The notes below the pieces were generated by a model that did no database searches, had not been told where the DNA came from, and saw only the letters and a list, made by a program, of their open reading frames with translations. Positions 38,586 to 49,242 of a DNA stretch of 64,000 nucleotides are shown here, in pieces. This stretch comes from Gracilaria domingensis (lineage: Eukaryota; Rhodophyta; Florideophyceae; Gracilariales; Gracilariaceae): the NCBI GenBank assembly GCA_022539475.1, contig VCMS01000011.1, forward strand, positions 186,001 to 250,000, read 5' to 3'. Numbering within the stretch: the first letter of the stretch is position 1; every line of letters starts with the position of its first letter. The position numbers were made by a program, and so were the translations under genes.

Positions 38586-39752
38586 ATGCCGTCCAAGCCC
38601 CCCGCAAAGACTGTGCGTCCGGTCAAGACTTCCGGGAATACCACCGGAAAGTCGGGCTCTCGCCGCCCATCTGAAAAACCGTCTCGTACAATCTCCAAGT
38701 CGCGGAAGCATTCACATGCTCATCATAGTCGGAAGACGTCAAGCAAGTGGGCGTCGGATAAGTCACGTACCAGACATGTCTCAAAAAAGACCTCATCACG
38801 AAGGAGAGGACCAAAGACAGAGCGTCATCCGTCCTCTTCGCTAGGTCTCGGTGTTGGAGATCCTGTCACCATTGTTATGCTTGTACTGGGCATATCATCC
38901 ATCGTGCTTTTTGTCGTCGGAGTGTGGTTGTTGGCCACGCAGGATGGATGGCCGGTTGGACTCAATAACACCGGAAACCGTACATGGACACGATTTATAT
39001 CATACGGTACAGCTTGCATTGTTGTTTCGTTACTATTCATTCCGATCCTAATCTTCATCATTCTGGATGCCTCTGCCAGCAGAGGTTCGCAAGCGCGCGT
39101 AACCCGTTTGGTGGTTGTCTTTATCAGTGCTTTCCTCGTCATCGTGTTGTTGCTCATGTCAGTCACCGGCATTATGTTTGCTGCAAATCGACCAGGTTTC
39201 ATCGCCAATGTAATCGAAGACGCATGGACCAAAACCGTAGTCAATTCTGACAGCGTGGGTATAGCGTGTGAAGTGGAGCGAGATTTCAATTGCCGCGGAT
39301 GGCGTACAAATTCGTGCCTCAACTGCAACCCAACTGTCAATGGAGTGTATGAGAATTGCCTACCCCTGCAACAACTGGTATGCCCGCGTTGCTTTCCGGC
39401 CGCTCCAGTGCAAGTTGACTCTTCTGGACAGAGCGGCACCACTACGGTGCAAGGCACGCAAGGCACGCAAAGCACGCAAGGAACAACAATAACTCAGGAT
39501 GGCGTCGCCCCTGTCGCAGTTCAGACTGATGGAACCGACCAGTTGGTGCAGCGTGACATTAAGCGCGCTCACAATGGGTTTGAATGGACCGAACGACAAC
39601 AGACTCAGGTGGCCGTACAGGGATGCCGAACTCCAGTATTGAGACGGTATCGTTCATTCTTCATACCAATGACGGTCTATACATTATTTTTATTGTTGTT
39701 ATTGCTGGTGGTGTCGTACAAGGCGTGTGTGGATTCTTCGAGACGGTGTTAA
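38586..39752 (+). CDS. Tetraspanin-like four-TM membrane protein
   Basis: 388 residues from the ATG at 38586; an earlier in-frame ATG at 38319 would add a low-complexity leader. A basic, Ser/Lys/Arg-rich cytoplasmic N terminus (about 90 residues, unusually long) precedes TM1-TM3 (IVMLVLGISSIVLFVVGVWL, YGTACIVVSLLFIPILIFI, LVVVFISAFLVIVLLLMSV). A Cys-containing extracellular loop of about 170 residues and TM4 follow. The large loop has CRGW...SCLNC...CPRC rather than the tetraspanin CCG motif. A TQGTQGTQ stretch in the loop comes from a short DNA repeat at about 39450. Overall shape matches tetraspanins, which organise membrane microdomains, but the missing CCG makes this a distant or convergent member. 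Confidence 0.6.
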   Translation: MPSKPPAKTVRPVKTSGNTTGKSGSRRPSEKPSRTISKSRKHSHAHHSRKTSSKWASDKSRTRHVSKKTSSRRRGPKTERHPSSSLGLGVGDPVTIVMLVLGISSIVLFVVGVWLLATQDGWPVGLNNTGNRTWTRFISYGTACIVVSLLFIPILIFIILDASASRGSQARVTRLVVVFISAFLVIVLLLMSVTGIMFAANRPGFIANVIEDAWTKTVVNSDSVGIACEVERDFNCRGWRTNSCLNCNPTVNGVYENCLPLQQLVCPRCFPAAPVQVDSSGQSGTTTVQGTQGTQSTQGTTITQDGVAPVAVQTDGTDQLVQRDIKRAHNGFEWTERQQTQVAVQGCRTPVLRRYRSFFIPMTVYTLFLLLLLLVVSYKACVDSSRRC

Positions 39753-40390
39753 TTTTTTTCGGGTCAGTGTGTGTGCCATGTATATCAGATTGTTTCTTCC
39801 ATAGGGCGAATAGCGCTGTAGTCGAGACTGACACATTGCTAAACGTAACTTGTTGATTGTGATACAAACGACTGCAGAAAGAAGTTGCGCCAAGGCGCAT
39901 CATGCATCTTACTGAAACGCGTCTGCGGTTGTTGTGAGCTCGGCTTTGCTTGCCGTGCGTCTGTCACGCAGCTGCTCGCTACGCCAACCGTGTGGCGCCG
40001 TGCTGATGTCGTGACTTGGCAATCTCAGGCTCGACGAACTCATCGTCTGTAAACAGAACAGTGTGCCATCGTGCCGTCATGACAACTTGACACCCTGTCT
40101 TGTCCCGCGATACCAGCACTTCTGACGTGGCCCTGCAACCTTCTGCATTGATGACATGCGACGGTATGCAGAGTATAATGCAGAGGAGCATTGCAGAATG
40201 ATTCATCCTCCGTGCGAAAGATCATTGCACCATTTTGTTCATATTTTCCAAGCGCGACCATTCATCCTTTCGCTTCCTCCCTCGCCGCTGATCCCACTCG
40301 CTACATGGGAGTGAATGCAACTATTGCACATTTTGGCACGACAATCCTCTCTTCTTCGATTTCTTTCACCTCGCAAAGCGTATCTTGAAC
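39753..40390. other. Intergenic region with one possible small secreted ORF
   Basis: 638 bp between two plus-strand genes. It contains a minus-strand ORF (39979-40206), listed separately. The 180 bp before HisRS should hold its promoter. Confidence 0.4.
39979..40206 (-). CDS. Possible small secreted peptide
   Basis: 75 residues from an ATG at 40206. The first 21 residues look like a signal peptide with a good cleavage site (MLLCIILCIPSHVINA, then EGC). The mature part would have two Cys and no known motif. It is antisense to the gap between two plus-strand genes, with no TATA box. It may be chance. Confidence 0.25.
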   Translation of the reverse strand: MNHSAMLLCIILCIPSHVINAEGCRATSEVLVSRDKTGCQVVMTARWHTVLFTDDEFVEPEIAKSRHQHGATRLA

Positions 40391-41815
40391 ATGGCCCCTA
40401 AGGTTTCTGCCAAGCCCCCGAAAGGCACTAGGGACATTGCTCCCGAGGCTATGGCCGTACGCGAGCATGCGTTTACCAAGATCAAGAGAATCTTTCGAAA
40501 CCATGGAGCAGTTTCTATCGACACGCCTGTCTTTGAATTACGTGACGTTCTGCAGAACAAATACGGCGAAGACTCCAAGTTGATCTATCATCTCTCCGAT
40601 GATATGTCCAGTGAAACTGGAGAAAAACTCTCCCTACGATATGATCTTTCCGTTCCTTTTGCGCGCTACATTGCATCTAACAATGTTGTCAGCATCAAAC
40701 GATTTCACATGGGAAAAGTTTATAGAAGAGATCGACCTGCAATGGAACGTGGAAGATTTCGAGAGTTTTATCAATGTGACTTTGACATTGCCGGTCAATA
40801 TCCCCCTATGGTTCCCGATGCTGAGGTTTTGGTCGTCATGATGGAAATGTTCGACGCCCTTGCTGCTACAAGTGAATATCATGAGAAACTGCTCGGTAGT
40901 TACAGTATAAAGGTCTCTAATCGTGTCATTCTTGACTCAATTTTGCGAGTGTGCGGGGTTCCTGAGGACAAGCTGCGCACAATATGTTCTGCCGTTGACA
41001 AGCTTGACAAAATGACTTGGAGTCAGGTGCGGGATGAAATGGTTCTGGAAAAGGACCTGGATGAAAGCGTTGCGGACAGAATTGAAACTTACGTAAATTT
41101 CAAAGGAGAACCGTACGAAGTGCTTCGTTCCTTGCGAGAGCAAAATGAACTGGTTGAGTTATGTTCAGATGCTCTTGATCAGATGGAAAAACTGTTTGGT
41201 TTGGTAGCGGTTATGAGAAAGGACATGCCTCAACGCCTGTCTTTCGATCTCAGCCTTGCTCGAGGACTAGATTACTACACGGGTGTCATATTTGAGGCTA
41301 TTCTCGTTGACCAAGGAATCAATCTCGGTTCCATTGGTGCTGGCGGCCGATACGATAATCTGGTTGGGATGTTCAAGAAGAATACTATTCCCTGCGTCGG
41401 TTGCTCTCTAGGAATCGAGCGAATAATGAATTTGATGCTGAAGGCAGCAGAGCAACAAGCAAAGGCCGCATCTGCCAAGGGAAATGGAAGGATCAAAGCA
41501 TCCTGGACACAAGTTCTGGTCGCTTCTCAAAAAGGTTGCATGAAGGAAAGGATGCAATTATGTTCAGAACTATGGCGCGGCGGGGTTGCCGCTGAGTTCA
41601 GTTACAATGAAAATTGGAATCAGGGGAAGCAGATCGCAAGTGCACTGAAATCCTTCATTCCGCTTGTGGCATTCGTGGGTGAGGATGAATTGGCAAACGG
41701 AGAAGTCATGTTGAAGAACTTGGCAAAAGAAGAACAGCGACCCATTCGGCGAGAGTGTATCGTTGATACTATTAGGGAGGAACTGCGGGCTGCTGGCGAG
41801 AATGGGTTTGCATAG
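40391..41815 (+). CDS. Histidyl-tRNA synthetase
   Basis: 474 residues from the ATG at 40391. Class II motifs are present: KPPKGTRDI at the start, motif 2 RFHMGKVYRRDRP...RFREFYQCDFDI, the HisRS signature ARGLDYYTG and motif 3 GAGGRYDNL...GCSLGIERI. A C-terminal anticodon-binding domain follows. The enzyme charges tRNA-His in the cytosol. No WHEP extension and only a short Lys-rich start, so there is no obvious organelle-targeting peptide. A separate organellar enzyme or dual use from another start would be needed. Length matches cytosolic eukaryotic and archaeal forms. An AATAAA signal follows about 100 nt after the stop. Confidence 0.97.
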   Translation: MAPKVSAKPPKGTRDIAPEAMAVREHAFTKIKRIFRNHGAVSIDTPVFELRDVLQNKYGEDSKLIYHLSDDMSSETGEKLSLRYDLSVPFARYIASNNVVSIKRFHMGKVYRRDRPAMERGRFREFYQCDFDIAGQYPPMVPDAEVLVVMMEMFDALAATSEYHEKLLGSYSIKVSNRVILDSILRVCGVPEDKLRTICSAVDKLDKMTWSQVRDEMVLEKDLDESVADRIETYVNFKGEPYEVLRSLREQNELVELCSDALDQMEKLFGLVAVMRKDMPQRLSFDLSLARGLDYYTGVIFEAILVDQGINLGSIGAGGRYDNLVGMFKKNTIPCVGCSLGIERIMNLMLKAAEQQAKAASAKGNGRIKASWTQVLVASQKGCMKERMQLCSELWRGGVAAEFSYNENWNQGKQIASALKSFIPLVAFVGEDELANGEVMLKNLAKEEQRPIRRECIVDTIREELRAAGENGFA

Positions 41816-41915
41816 GCAGTTTCAGGATAACAACGGGCTAGACTAACAAAACTTAATGAGTTATACACACCATGACGACGCCATCTTACGTCGATACTAT
41901 GTAGCTTGCATTCCG

Positions 41916-41921
41916 AATAAA
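41916..41921 (+). terminator. Candidate poly(A) signal of HisRS
   Basis: AATAAA lies 101 nt beyond the HisRS stop codon. Confidence 0.4.
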
Positions 41922-42863
41922 GATCGCGAACAACGTTTAAACAAATGAGCTTTGCGCTTAGGTTAAACAACCAAATGAACGTCTTCTCTTCTTCTTCTTT
42001 AGTATGGTCTGCAACTCCTCATGGCGCAGAAGCAGGAGATCCACGTTAACTGAACGTCTTCTCATAAAGAGATGATCACCCTGTCTGGCGAGAGTATCGG
42101 TAAATACTTTGTCCAGAAGTAGGATGAAATGCTGATGTGCATACGTGGAGACTGGGAAAGTCACTTCCAGAAACGCAAGCGGAAGGTTGTGAACGTTATC
42201 AGCGCCGCATCTTTTTCAGACATTACTCCTTCGAAGGCTGTGATGATCAACTTGGAAATTCCAAGTTGGAATGATCAAGGTTCAAATTTATGACTGGCGC
42301 GTTGTTCTGGTTCGGCGTGACTAGTTTTCGGCACGGCGCCGAATTATTGTGACCGAATTCGGTTATAACATTATGCTCTGTCCCTACCACAGTCCCGCAC
42401 GGCAACCAGCAACTTTACACGTACCCGGAACGAAATCAGTTAAAGGCGTTTTACGCCGTACTCTAAAATGCAACTGCTTTTAGACGCAAGATGGCATTAG
42501 TCGCAAAGTTAGAGGTCTTCCTGCTACGTGGTTGATGTTAGATGTCGACATAAACGGATTCAAACCTCGAAAGCCCACGGGAATCCCATTCCATGTCAAG
42601 AAGTATAGCGTTTTCCTTTCTCTCGTCGGTCCGTGACGTGGAGCGCTCGACCCTTCTGAGCTTCAAACGACAAACAACGGCGTTTCCTTTCCATTACTGT
42701 CACCATGATGCACGCTACTTCAAACACTAACCGGGCCACTTTAGCCGAACCGTATACCACTCCAACCTCGTTTGTTAGGTCAAGGCCGTTTCAATTGGAA
42801 AGCGGTCTCCTTCATGCGGCTACACATTCGGGAACTCCAACTTAGGAATGCTGTAAAAGCTTT

Positions 42864-42871
42864 TATAAAAG
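42864..42871 (+). promoter_or_regulatory. TATA box of the Cys-rich secreted-protein gene
   Basis: TATAAAAG lies 190 bp before the start codon at 43054; the expected start of transcription falls in the 31-bp duplicated block that follows. Confidence 0.6.
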
Positions 42872-42884
42872 CCCAACCATCTGT

Positions 42885-42950
42885 CAAGCACGTTGCTTGC
42901 GTCAGTCTCTCCCCTGAGACAAGCACGTTGCTTGCGTCAGTCTCTCCCCT
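42885..42950 (+). repeat. Exact 31-bp direct repeat (period 35)
   Basis: The block starting CAAGCACGTTGCTTGCGTCA occurs at 42885-42915 and again, identical over 31 bp, at 42920-42950, with GAGA between. Perfect identity means a recent duplication. Confidence 0.9.
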
Positions 42951-43053
42951 ACGCACAGCACCGAGTCTACCAATCTCAATTTGCATCAGCCGTTCAGCCC
43001 TCTCGATATCTCACCTCATTGACTTGTACCAAGAAACTCAAGCAATCACCACT

Positions 43054-44673
43054 ATGAATACCCGTTTCACACTATTGGTTTGTTTCTTTCTCTCTCTCTG
43101 TATATGGAACTGTGAATCAAAACAGGACTTTACAGCGCGGGTTTGCTAAAGACCCAACGACCTATAATACATCTACATCGTAACGACAAACTACTGCTGC
43201 CCAGTAGCTGTACTACACTTACTGGGCGACGATACGAAAGTATTAGATATCTTAAGTGTTTCCGACCGTGTTTCTTTCTGTTAAGCTGTGTCTTATACAA
43301 CCATTCACATGCCCAAGCCGTCGCAACTTCTGAATCTGTCATTACTGATGAGTGCTGCCCATGTTCACAGACCATTTCTTCGGGATCATACCTTCTTCTT
43401 CTTTGTGAAGGCTCATGTCTGCTCGGCGTGTGCCAAGCTGAATACAAGTGCGACTGTCTTAGATATGAAAAATGTAGAAGGTCAAGCTGTGCTGTGTATA
43501 CGGCAATGGAGAATACCATTCCGAGTGGGCTCGTACCATTTGGATGTCATCTGACCCCACATGCAGGATCATGCACGGCGTTCGAATCCTTTCTGGATAC
43601 GGTGGGAGCATCTATGAATGCCAAGACTGACGCTCGTCATTCAAACAATGAAGCTACCGCCGAAAGTGTAAACGCCCACGGACTGGTCTCAGAAGTGCAG
43701 GCCGAAGCTGCCGGCATCAACGATGAACTGAATACAATCGAAGCATTGAGGGAGCAAATGACTCCGGACGAAGAGGAAGAAACATACAGCAACGCTATAA
43801 TAGTTCAGGATTCCGTACAGAACTGTACGCGCAAGGCCCTACACGTTGCTATCGAGGCGGGTAAGGCGTTCGAAACAAACTTGAAAACTGCAGAGATGGT
43901 AGGCGGTGTCGTTGCTTCGCATAAGGATTGCAAGGAGAAGAAAGACAAACTCAAGGAAGAGGAGGCGAAGGCGAAGAACGATAAGAAAGACTGCTCCACG
44001 TGCAAAAAGCTTGAAGAGGATATTGAACTATGCCCAGTAGATATATTGTGGATACCGACCCATTGCGGATTGGAGAGAAATGAGTTTGTTGATATTGCGA
44101 CGGGTGAAGGATTGAAGTTATCTATGGACTTACAAGTCAGAGTTCCTATTGACTATTCAGATGTTTCAAGACGACTGAAGGAGCGTGAAGAACGACAAGC
44201 GTTGGCCTTTTTAGTGAGAGAGCGGTTCTTTCAGAAGCGCTCCGCAGCTACTTCTAGGTAAGCTAGGGCGCCCATAAATGAGAGAGAGAGAGAAGAACGA
44301 CACTCTTTACTGAGAATGGTGCCCGATGAATTGGCGCAAGTTGTGTTATTACGAGAAGCAGAGACGACGTTATCGCAGCTTTTTGTGGGACACTCACTTT
44401 TAATGCATCCATTGGGCACGCATCTACGAAGTAAGAGACTGATTTGTTCTTGCCGGCCTGGTGTGCTTAACACTGTTGAGCACTATATACTGCGTTGTCC
44501 AAAGAGAACCTTATCGCGACGCCTCTGTCTGCCTGCTCTACGAGAACGAAAAGGTCTAGCTGTTGATGAAATCATTAGAAATGGCCTGAGAGGGTACTGG
44601 CTTTCTTAGTGAGAGAGCGCTACTTTTGCGAGAAACGCTCTATACTACGCCGTAATTAGGCTAGGATAGCCAT

Positions 44674-44714
<41 letters not shown>

Positions 44715-44902
44715 TATTAGAGAAATTGAGCAAGGAAGCGGCAGTGAACGCTGGGAAGGCGGCGAAGAGCTGCAAAGGTAATAAGGATTCGGCCACTGGC
44801 CTTGTACAAGAAAACCGAGAGAAGAGAATGAACTGTGGGCGTCCTCGCGTGAAGGTTCTCTCTGCAATCGCGAAACTGGAGAAGCGCCTCAACCAATCTT
44901 AA
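43054..44902 (+). pseudogene. Cys-rich secreted protein gene split by a retroelement
   Basis: Exon 1 starts at 43054 with a signal peptide (MNTRFTLLVCFFLSLCIW). A second open frame (about 43318 on) carries a Cys-rich module (ECCPCSQ, CEGSCLLGVCQ, CDCLRYEKC) and then a K/E-rich helical region with spaced Cys (CKEKKDKLKEEE, CSTCKKLEED). The two need splicing; an acceptor at 43317 with a donor at 43100 (GTATAT) or 43112 (GTGAAT) keeps frame, but I cannot choose. At 44031 the coding sequence stops being gene-like, and a non-LTR fragment runs to 44710. At 44711, after a repeated GAACTAT, the same frame resumes with EKLSKEAA and continues the Lys/Cys pattern for 63 codons to a stop at 44900. The insertion therefore breaks a formerly longer protein. 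Function is unknown; cell-wall or extracellular matrix protein is a guess. Confidence 0.6.
44032..44710 (+). mobile_element. 5'-truncated non-LTR retroelement fragment(s) with 7-bp target duplication
   Basis: The insertion is flanked by GAACTAT (44025-44031 and 44711-44717). It begins inside an RNase H domain (DILWIPTHCGLERNEFVDIA, the WIP-H-G--NE-D signature of non-LTR elements). It later encodes the C-terminal zinc knuckle (LFVGHSLL, then C-x-C...H...C, with VEHYILRCP). It ends in a (GA)n tail at 44679-44711. A similar 3' end (GTGAGAGAGCG...CATAAA plus GA run) also occurs internally at about 44210-44295. The insertion is thus two truncated or rearranged pieces in tandem. No reverse transcriptase or endonuclease remains, so it is dead. 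Confidence 0.8.
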
Positions 44903-46571
44903 AAGCATCACAATCGATATGCTTTCAAAAACACTGCCATGTCGGAATCATGATGATCATCATGGTCATGATCATGAAGGCCGATAACAACCCCGTGATG
45001 GATCATCACCATGAAGTTTGGAAAATGGCACTACGAACTGAAGGGAAGTCTTACATACGCTGTATCTACGTGTACCTCCTTGAGTACTGAACTAGTATGA
45101 TGTAAACGAATTCCATATCCCAAGCAAGCGAATTCCGCTGATGTCTCCATATACAGTGCGAAGATAATCTGTCCTACGTTGCACCTGTTTTTGCATTGCG
45201 GGAGTAAACTGGGAAAGAACCTATTCCTTTGCTCTCGCGTGGTCCAGCCTTACCTTTGGGACAGCAAAAGAATGAGGCAAACGTGCAACTAGTTTACAAG
45301 CAGAACTCCCAAAATAGCCAAAAAGCTCTGACGGCCTTTGCTTGGTCTGCTTGGTCACATGACGTATATCACCGTCTTGTCTTCTCTCTCTTGCCGACGT
45401 GGCAGCTCGTTCTCACCCGACATGCCTGCTAGACGGCAGCGGGACGGAAAAAGACCGGAGTCTTTCTTGTCGCTGCTTCCGCGATCGCGTAGAGAAGGCT
45501 TTCATCAAACGTTGGTACCGTCAATAGATATACGAAGAAAAACAGACACGTGCAGCGCAGATATCTGCGATAGAGTTCCGAATCCTCCACTCTTCGCGTT
45601 CATCATCAGTTGGTTACCAATCTCCACACGATAGGTTTTTTAAATGGGCTTGTTTGCTCATCTTTCATTGTAGTCAACAAGCTACTACTTGATTATCCTT
45701 TAGAAATCGAACGTCTTCACTGGGAAACGAGAGAGAGATAGTGCCTTCCAGGAGTATCGAAATGAAACAATAGTAATTATTTGTTAATGTGTTTGCAAAC
45801 CTACTCCCATGCAAGGAACTCTTCACTCTCATCCTCTGAATCCTTACAACTCTTGATGGTGTCTATCCAGGCACTTCCGAAGAAACTCGGGGCTTTCTCT
45901 GTGATCGCTCGTTAGACCCCACATTCTAAGGAGAGGTTTTGAGAAGAAGAGAATGAAGCGCCGTCCGTATGTATAGGTTATTGCACAGGACCGTGTCGAG
46001 CAATAGGGGACCGAGGTAAATGCTTGCACGAGCAAAGCGAGGCCAAGCATTGAGCCAAGCTTCATCTTTTGGACAGGTATCGGTATCGTTAAGGATATCC
46101 TAAGGATACCGTTTTACCCTATTACAACTTCGATAGGCTACTGTAGATCTCTGCATGTGGCGTAGGAAGATATGCTTGTGATTCGTTCGGTAAAAGAGAG
46201 ACGCGGGCAAGTATGACCGCCGAGTACCCCTACAGGGGTAAGGATAGCCTTCTACCGAAGGTAGATACTGAGATACTGCGAAGTTCGCAGTGCGAGCTTG
46301 GCAGCCAAGTACGCAGTGAGCAGTCGCTGCAAATTTTGCACAGCGCAATCTGGGATGACTTCCAACGCATCATACACGTGCGCGCAACGCCGGCACTGAA
46401 TCTCGGACCGAATGATCTTCGACAACCTCACGTCCATGTGGCGTGACATCTCTTGGCATTTATGATTTAGCGAGAGCCGCACAACCCACGTCGCAGAGGC
46501 TCCGTTGAGGAGCAGTCTGCCCAGCTGTCCCCGACTTCCTCCGCATCCATTGCTACGCTCTTTTCGCTGCA
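44903..46571. other. Intergenic region with small palindromes
   Basis: About 1.7 kb between the disrupted gene and the ABC transporter. It holds an ATGATCAT palindrome patch near 44948-44976 and shared TATCCTAAGGATA and TAAGGATAGCCTTCTA motifs near 46096 and 46239. ORFs lack motifs. The last part should hold the ABC gene promoter. Confidence 0.4.
46096..46254. repeat. Small palindromic motifs shared with 6898-6929
   Basis: TATCCTAAGGATA (46096-46108) and TAAGGATAGCCTTCTA (46239-46254) both recur at 6898-6910 and 6914-6929. TACCCCTACAGGGGTA (46225-46240) is another palindrome. They may be traces of a small dispersed element. Confidence 0.45.
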
Positions 46572-49163
46572 ATGGCTCGCCGTGTGGCCTGCTCTCCCAT
46601 CTGTTGCCATATACCTACTCCTTCTGTGCTATCTTTTCGAAGTGCGCTGTTTGTTGCTCCTACTCCAGTGGATTTAACCAGAAGTCTACTGAGCTGCTCC
46701 CGCCGAGACTTGTTGACTTTCCGAACTCCCCACAGGCGGTTGGCCTCAAAGCGTTCTTTACGTTCTTCTAGGCCATCGTTGCAGATCGTATGTACAGCAA
46801 GCGCCAAGCAGAAGAAGACAGCGGCAACACCTTATGCTGTCCCCAAATTCTCACCCCGCCTCGCTCAATCCTCTCTCCGTGCCCTGGCTGATTACTATTC
46901 TACCCTGTGTAAAACACAACCGTTCATCGCCCGCCGACTTGTGCTATCTATCATATCCATCATAGTATCGAAACTCATTGGTGTCACTGTACCCTTTTTC
47001 TTCAAACGAATAATTGACAACCTCATGGCACATTCCGCAAAAGCTTCTGCGGAGACTTTTTCTCTCACAGTATCTGCAATCCTACTTCACGGGCTTACTC
47101 GTCTTCTCTCCTCAGTTTCCCACGAGCTGCGGAGTTGCGTTTTTGCAAAAGCAGGTCAGCGTGTTGGCAGAAGTATCACGGCGACATCTTTCGCACATCT
47201 TCAGTCGTTGGAAATGGCCTTCCACAACAGCGCACAGACTGGCGCCATAACGCGTGTCGTAGACAGAGGTACCAGAAGTGTACTTACCATTTTTCGCGGT
47301 CTTATATTTGCATTCATGCCGAGCCTGTTTGAGCTCTTATTGGTTTGTGGAGTTCTCTTTTCTCGCTTTTCCGTCTGGTATGTTGCTGTCGTTCTCATTA
47401 CTTTCGCCGCATTTATTGCATGGACACTATGTATCAATGACAAACTTGGCCGAGTTCGAAGAGACATGAACACTGTAGAGAATGATGCCTCTGCAAAACT
47501 TACCGACTCGCTCATCAATGTGGAAGCCGTTAAAGCGTTCGACAATGCTGACTTCGAGCTGAATAGATATGACAAAGTATTGACGCAGTACGAGGAATTG
47601 GCCGTCAGCAACGAGTGGCATTATGCGGCGCTCAACGTTGGACAAGGTGCCATTTATACAACGGGGCTCACCCTTATCTTGCTTCGTGCAGCGCAGGGAG
47701 TCGTGGCGGGGACAACCACTGTGGGCTCGGTAGTACTGCTAGCGACTATGTTGCAACAGCTCTGGGTTCCTTTGAACTTTCTTGGTTGGCAATATCGGGA
47801 AGTCAAACAAAGCCTAATTGATATGCAGAATCTATTCGATGTGTTAAAAAGAACACCGCGTGTCGTCGAGGCACGCAAAGCGGCTGTAATTGACATTGAG
47901 GGAGGGGAAATTGTCTTCGATGATGTCACTTTCCGATATCCGGAACCAGATGACTCCCTCGTGTTCACCAGGAAAGTTCCGGAAGCGGCTCGAAACAATG
48001 GAAATGAGTCATCATCGTACAGTCACCGAAGACTTGCATTAGATAGGGTTAGCTTTCGGGTTCCTCCTGGAAAGAGCCTGGCCCTGGTCGGTTCAAGTGG
48101 GTCTGGGAAGAGCACCGTCACGAAACTTCTAACTCGACTTTACGATGCTACTAGCGGTCGGATTTTGATCGACGGGCAGGATATATCCACAGCGACAATG
48201 GACTCCCTCCGACATGTTGTCAGTATTGTTCCGCAGGTACGTGAGAGTTTATCTCCAGACTTGTTTATGAATCCTGATTTTCTCCCTTCATAGTTTTTGT
48301 ATTTCTCGGTCCTCTGACATCTTAGAACGATTAACGAAACATGAACACAGGATACTGCGCTTTTCAACGGTACGTAGCTCTGTTCATTTTGTTGGTAATC
48401 AACGGTGTGTGCTAAGACACAATCTCCCGATACTAGCTACTGATCATTCATACTCTTTGAGCAGACACAATTGCGTACAATATTCGATATGGAAGACCGT
48501 CAGCAACCGACGAAGAAGTTATTGCAGCGGCAAAGGCAGCTTCAATTCATGACGTCATCATGCGAACACCACAAGGATACGAGACTATTGTGGGTGAGCG
48601 TGGTGTGCGCTTCTCTGGAGGTGAAAGACAAAGACTTTCCGTGGCCAGAGCTTTTCTTAAAGGCAGCCAGATCATCATTGAAGACGAAAGCACTAGTGCT
48701 CTTGGTACGTTTGTGAACGACTTTCCTCTTCTTATCTCATTTTTGTTATCGGCGTTGTGTGAAACATTATTTCTAACCACCAAATGCATATGACCACAAA
48801 CTCATTTAATCCTTAGATACTATGACGGAAACGGAAGTTTCAAATGCTCTCCAGAAGCTTGGGATGAACAGAACCCGGATCATTGTCGCCCATCGATTAA
48901 GTACAATTATGAACGTGGACCACATTGTCGTGATGAGGGAAGGACAGAAAGTAGAAGAAGGCAGTTTTGCAGATCTGGTTGAAAAAGAGCGGGGCGTTTT
49001 CAGAGAGATGTGGGAGAGACAACAGAAGAAGGAAAAGGAAGATGACCTTCTCGATGACCATGAAGACGTTTACAGGAGAAACGGGTCGTTCTACAATGGG
49101 GAAAGGGGGCGGCGCGAACACGGAGGAGACCTTCTTCACGGAGAAGTCCCACCAAGGGGATGA
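46572..49163 (+). CDS. ABC half-transporter, ATM1/ABCB7-like, organelle-targeted
   Basis: Four exons: 46572-48236, 48351-48369 (19 nt), 48465-48704 and 48817-49163, giving 756 residues. Introns are 114, 95 and 112 nt with GTACGT donors. Residues about 120-410 are one membrane domain with about six TM helices and the ATM1-type [15 protein letters not shown] loop. The nucleotide-binding domain has Walker [12 protein letters not shown]-loop SIVPQDTALFN (assembled across exons 1-2), signature FSGGERQR, Walker B IIIEDE, ALD and H-loop AHRLST, all intact. ATM1-type exporters move a glutathione-bound sulfur compound from mitochondria for cytosolic Fe-S assembly. The 85-residue leader is Ser/Arg-rich with a VCTA-like site that also fits a plastid transit peptide, so the organelle is uncertain. 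The C terminus is a charged extension. Confidence 0.93.
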
Positions 49164-49242
49164 GCATTGAACGTTGAATGATGCCGTCGTCATTATAGTT
49201 GCAATATTGTCTATATTCTTGTTCTTCGGTAAATAACTCTAC

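Larger units (their letters stand above)
41816..43053. other. Intergenic region and promoter/5' UTR of the Cys-rich gene
   Basis: About 1.2 kb. An AATAAA at 41916 probably ends HisRS. A TATAAAAG box at 42864 and a 35-bp tandem duplication (42885-42950) form the promoter and 5' UTR of the Cys-rich secreted-protein gene. Nothing else is recognised. Confidence 0.5.

Noticed and set aside
43565-43590. GTTCGAAT stretch resembling a tRNA T-loop
   Set aside because: No pairing T-stem, anticodon arm or acceptor stem around it, and it lies in coding sequence. No convincing tRNA was found in the window.
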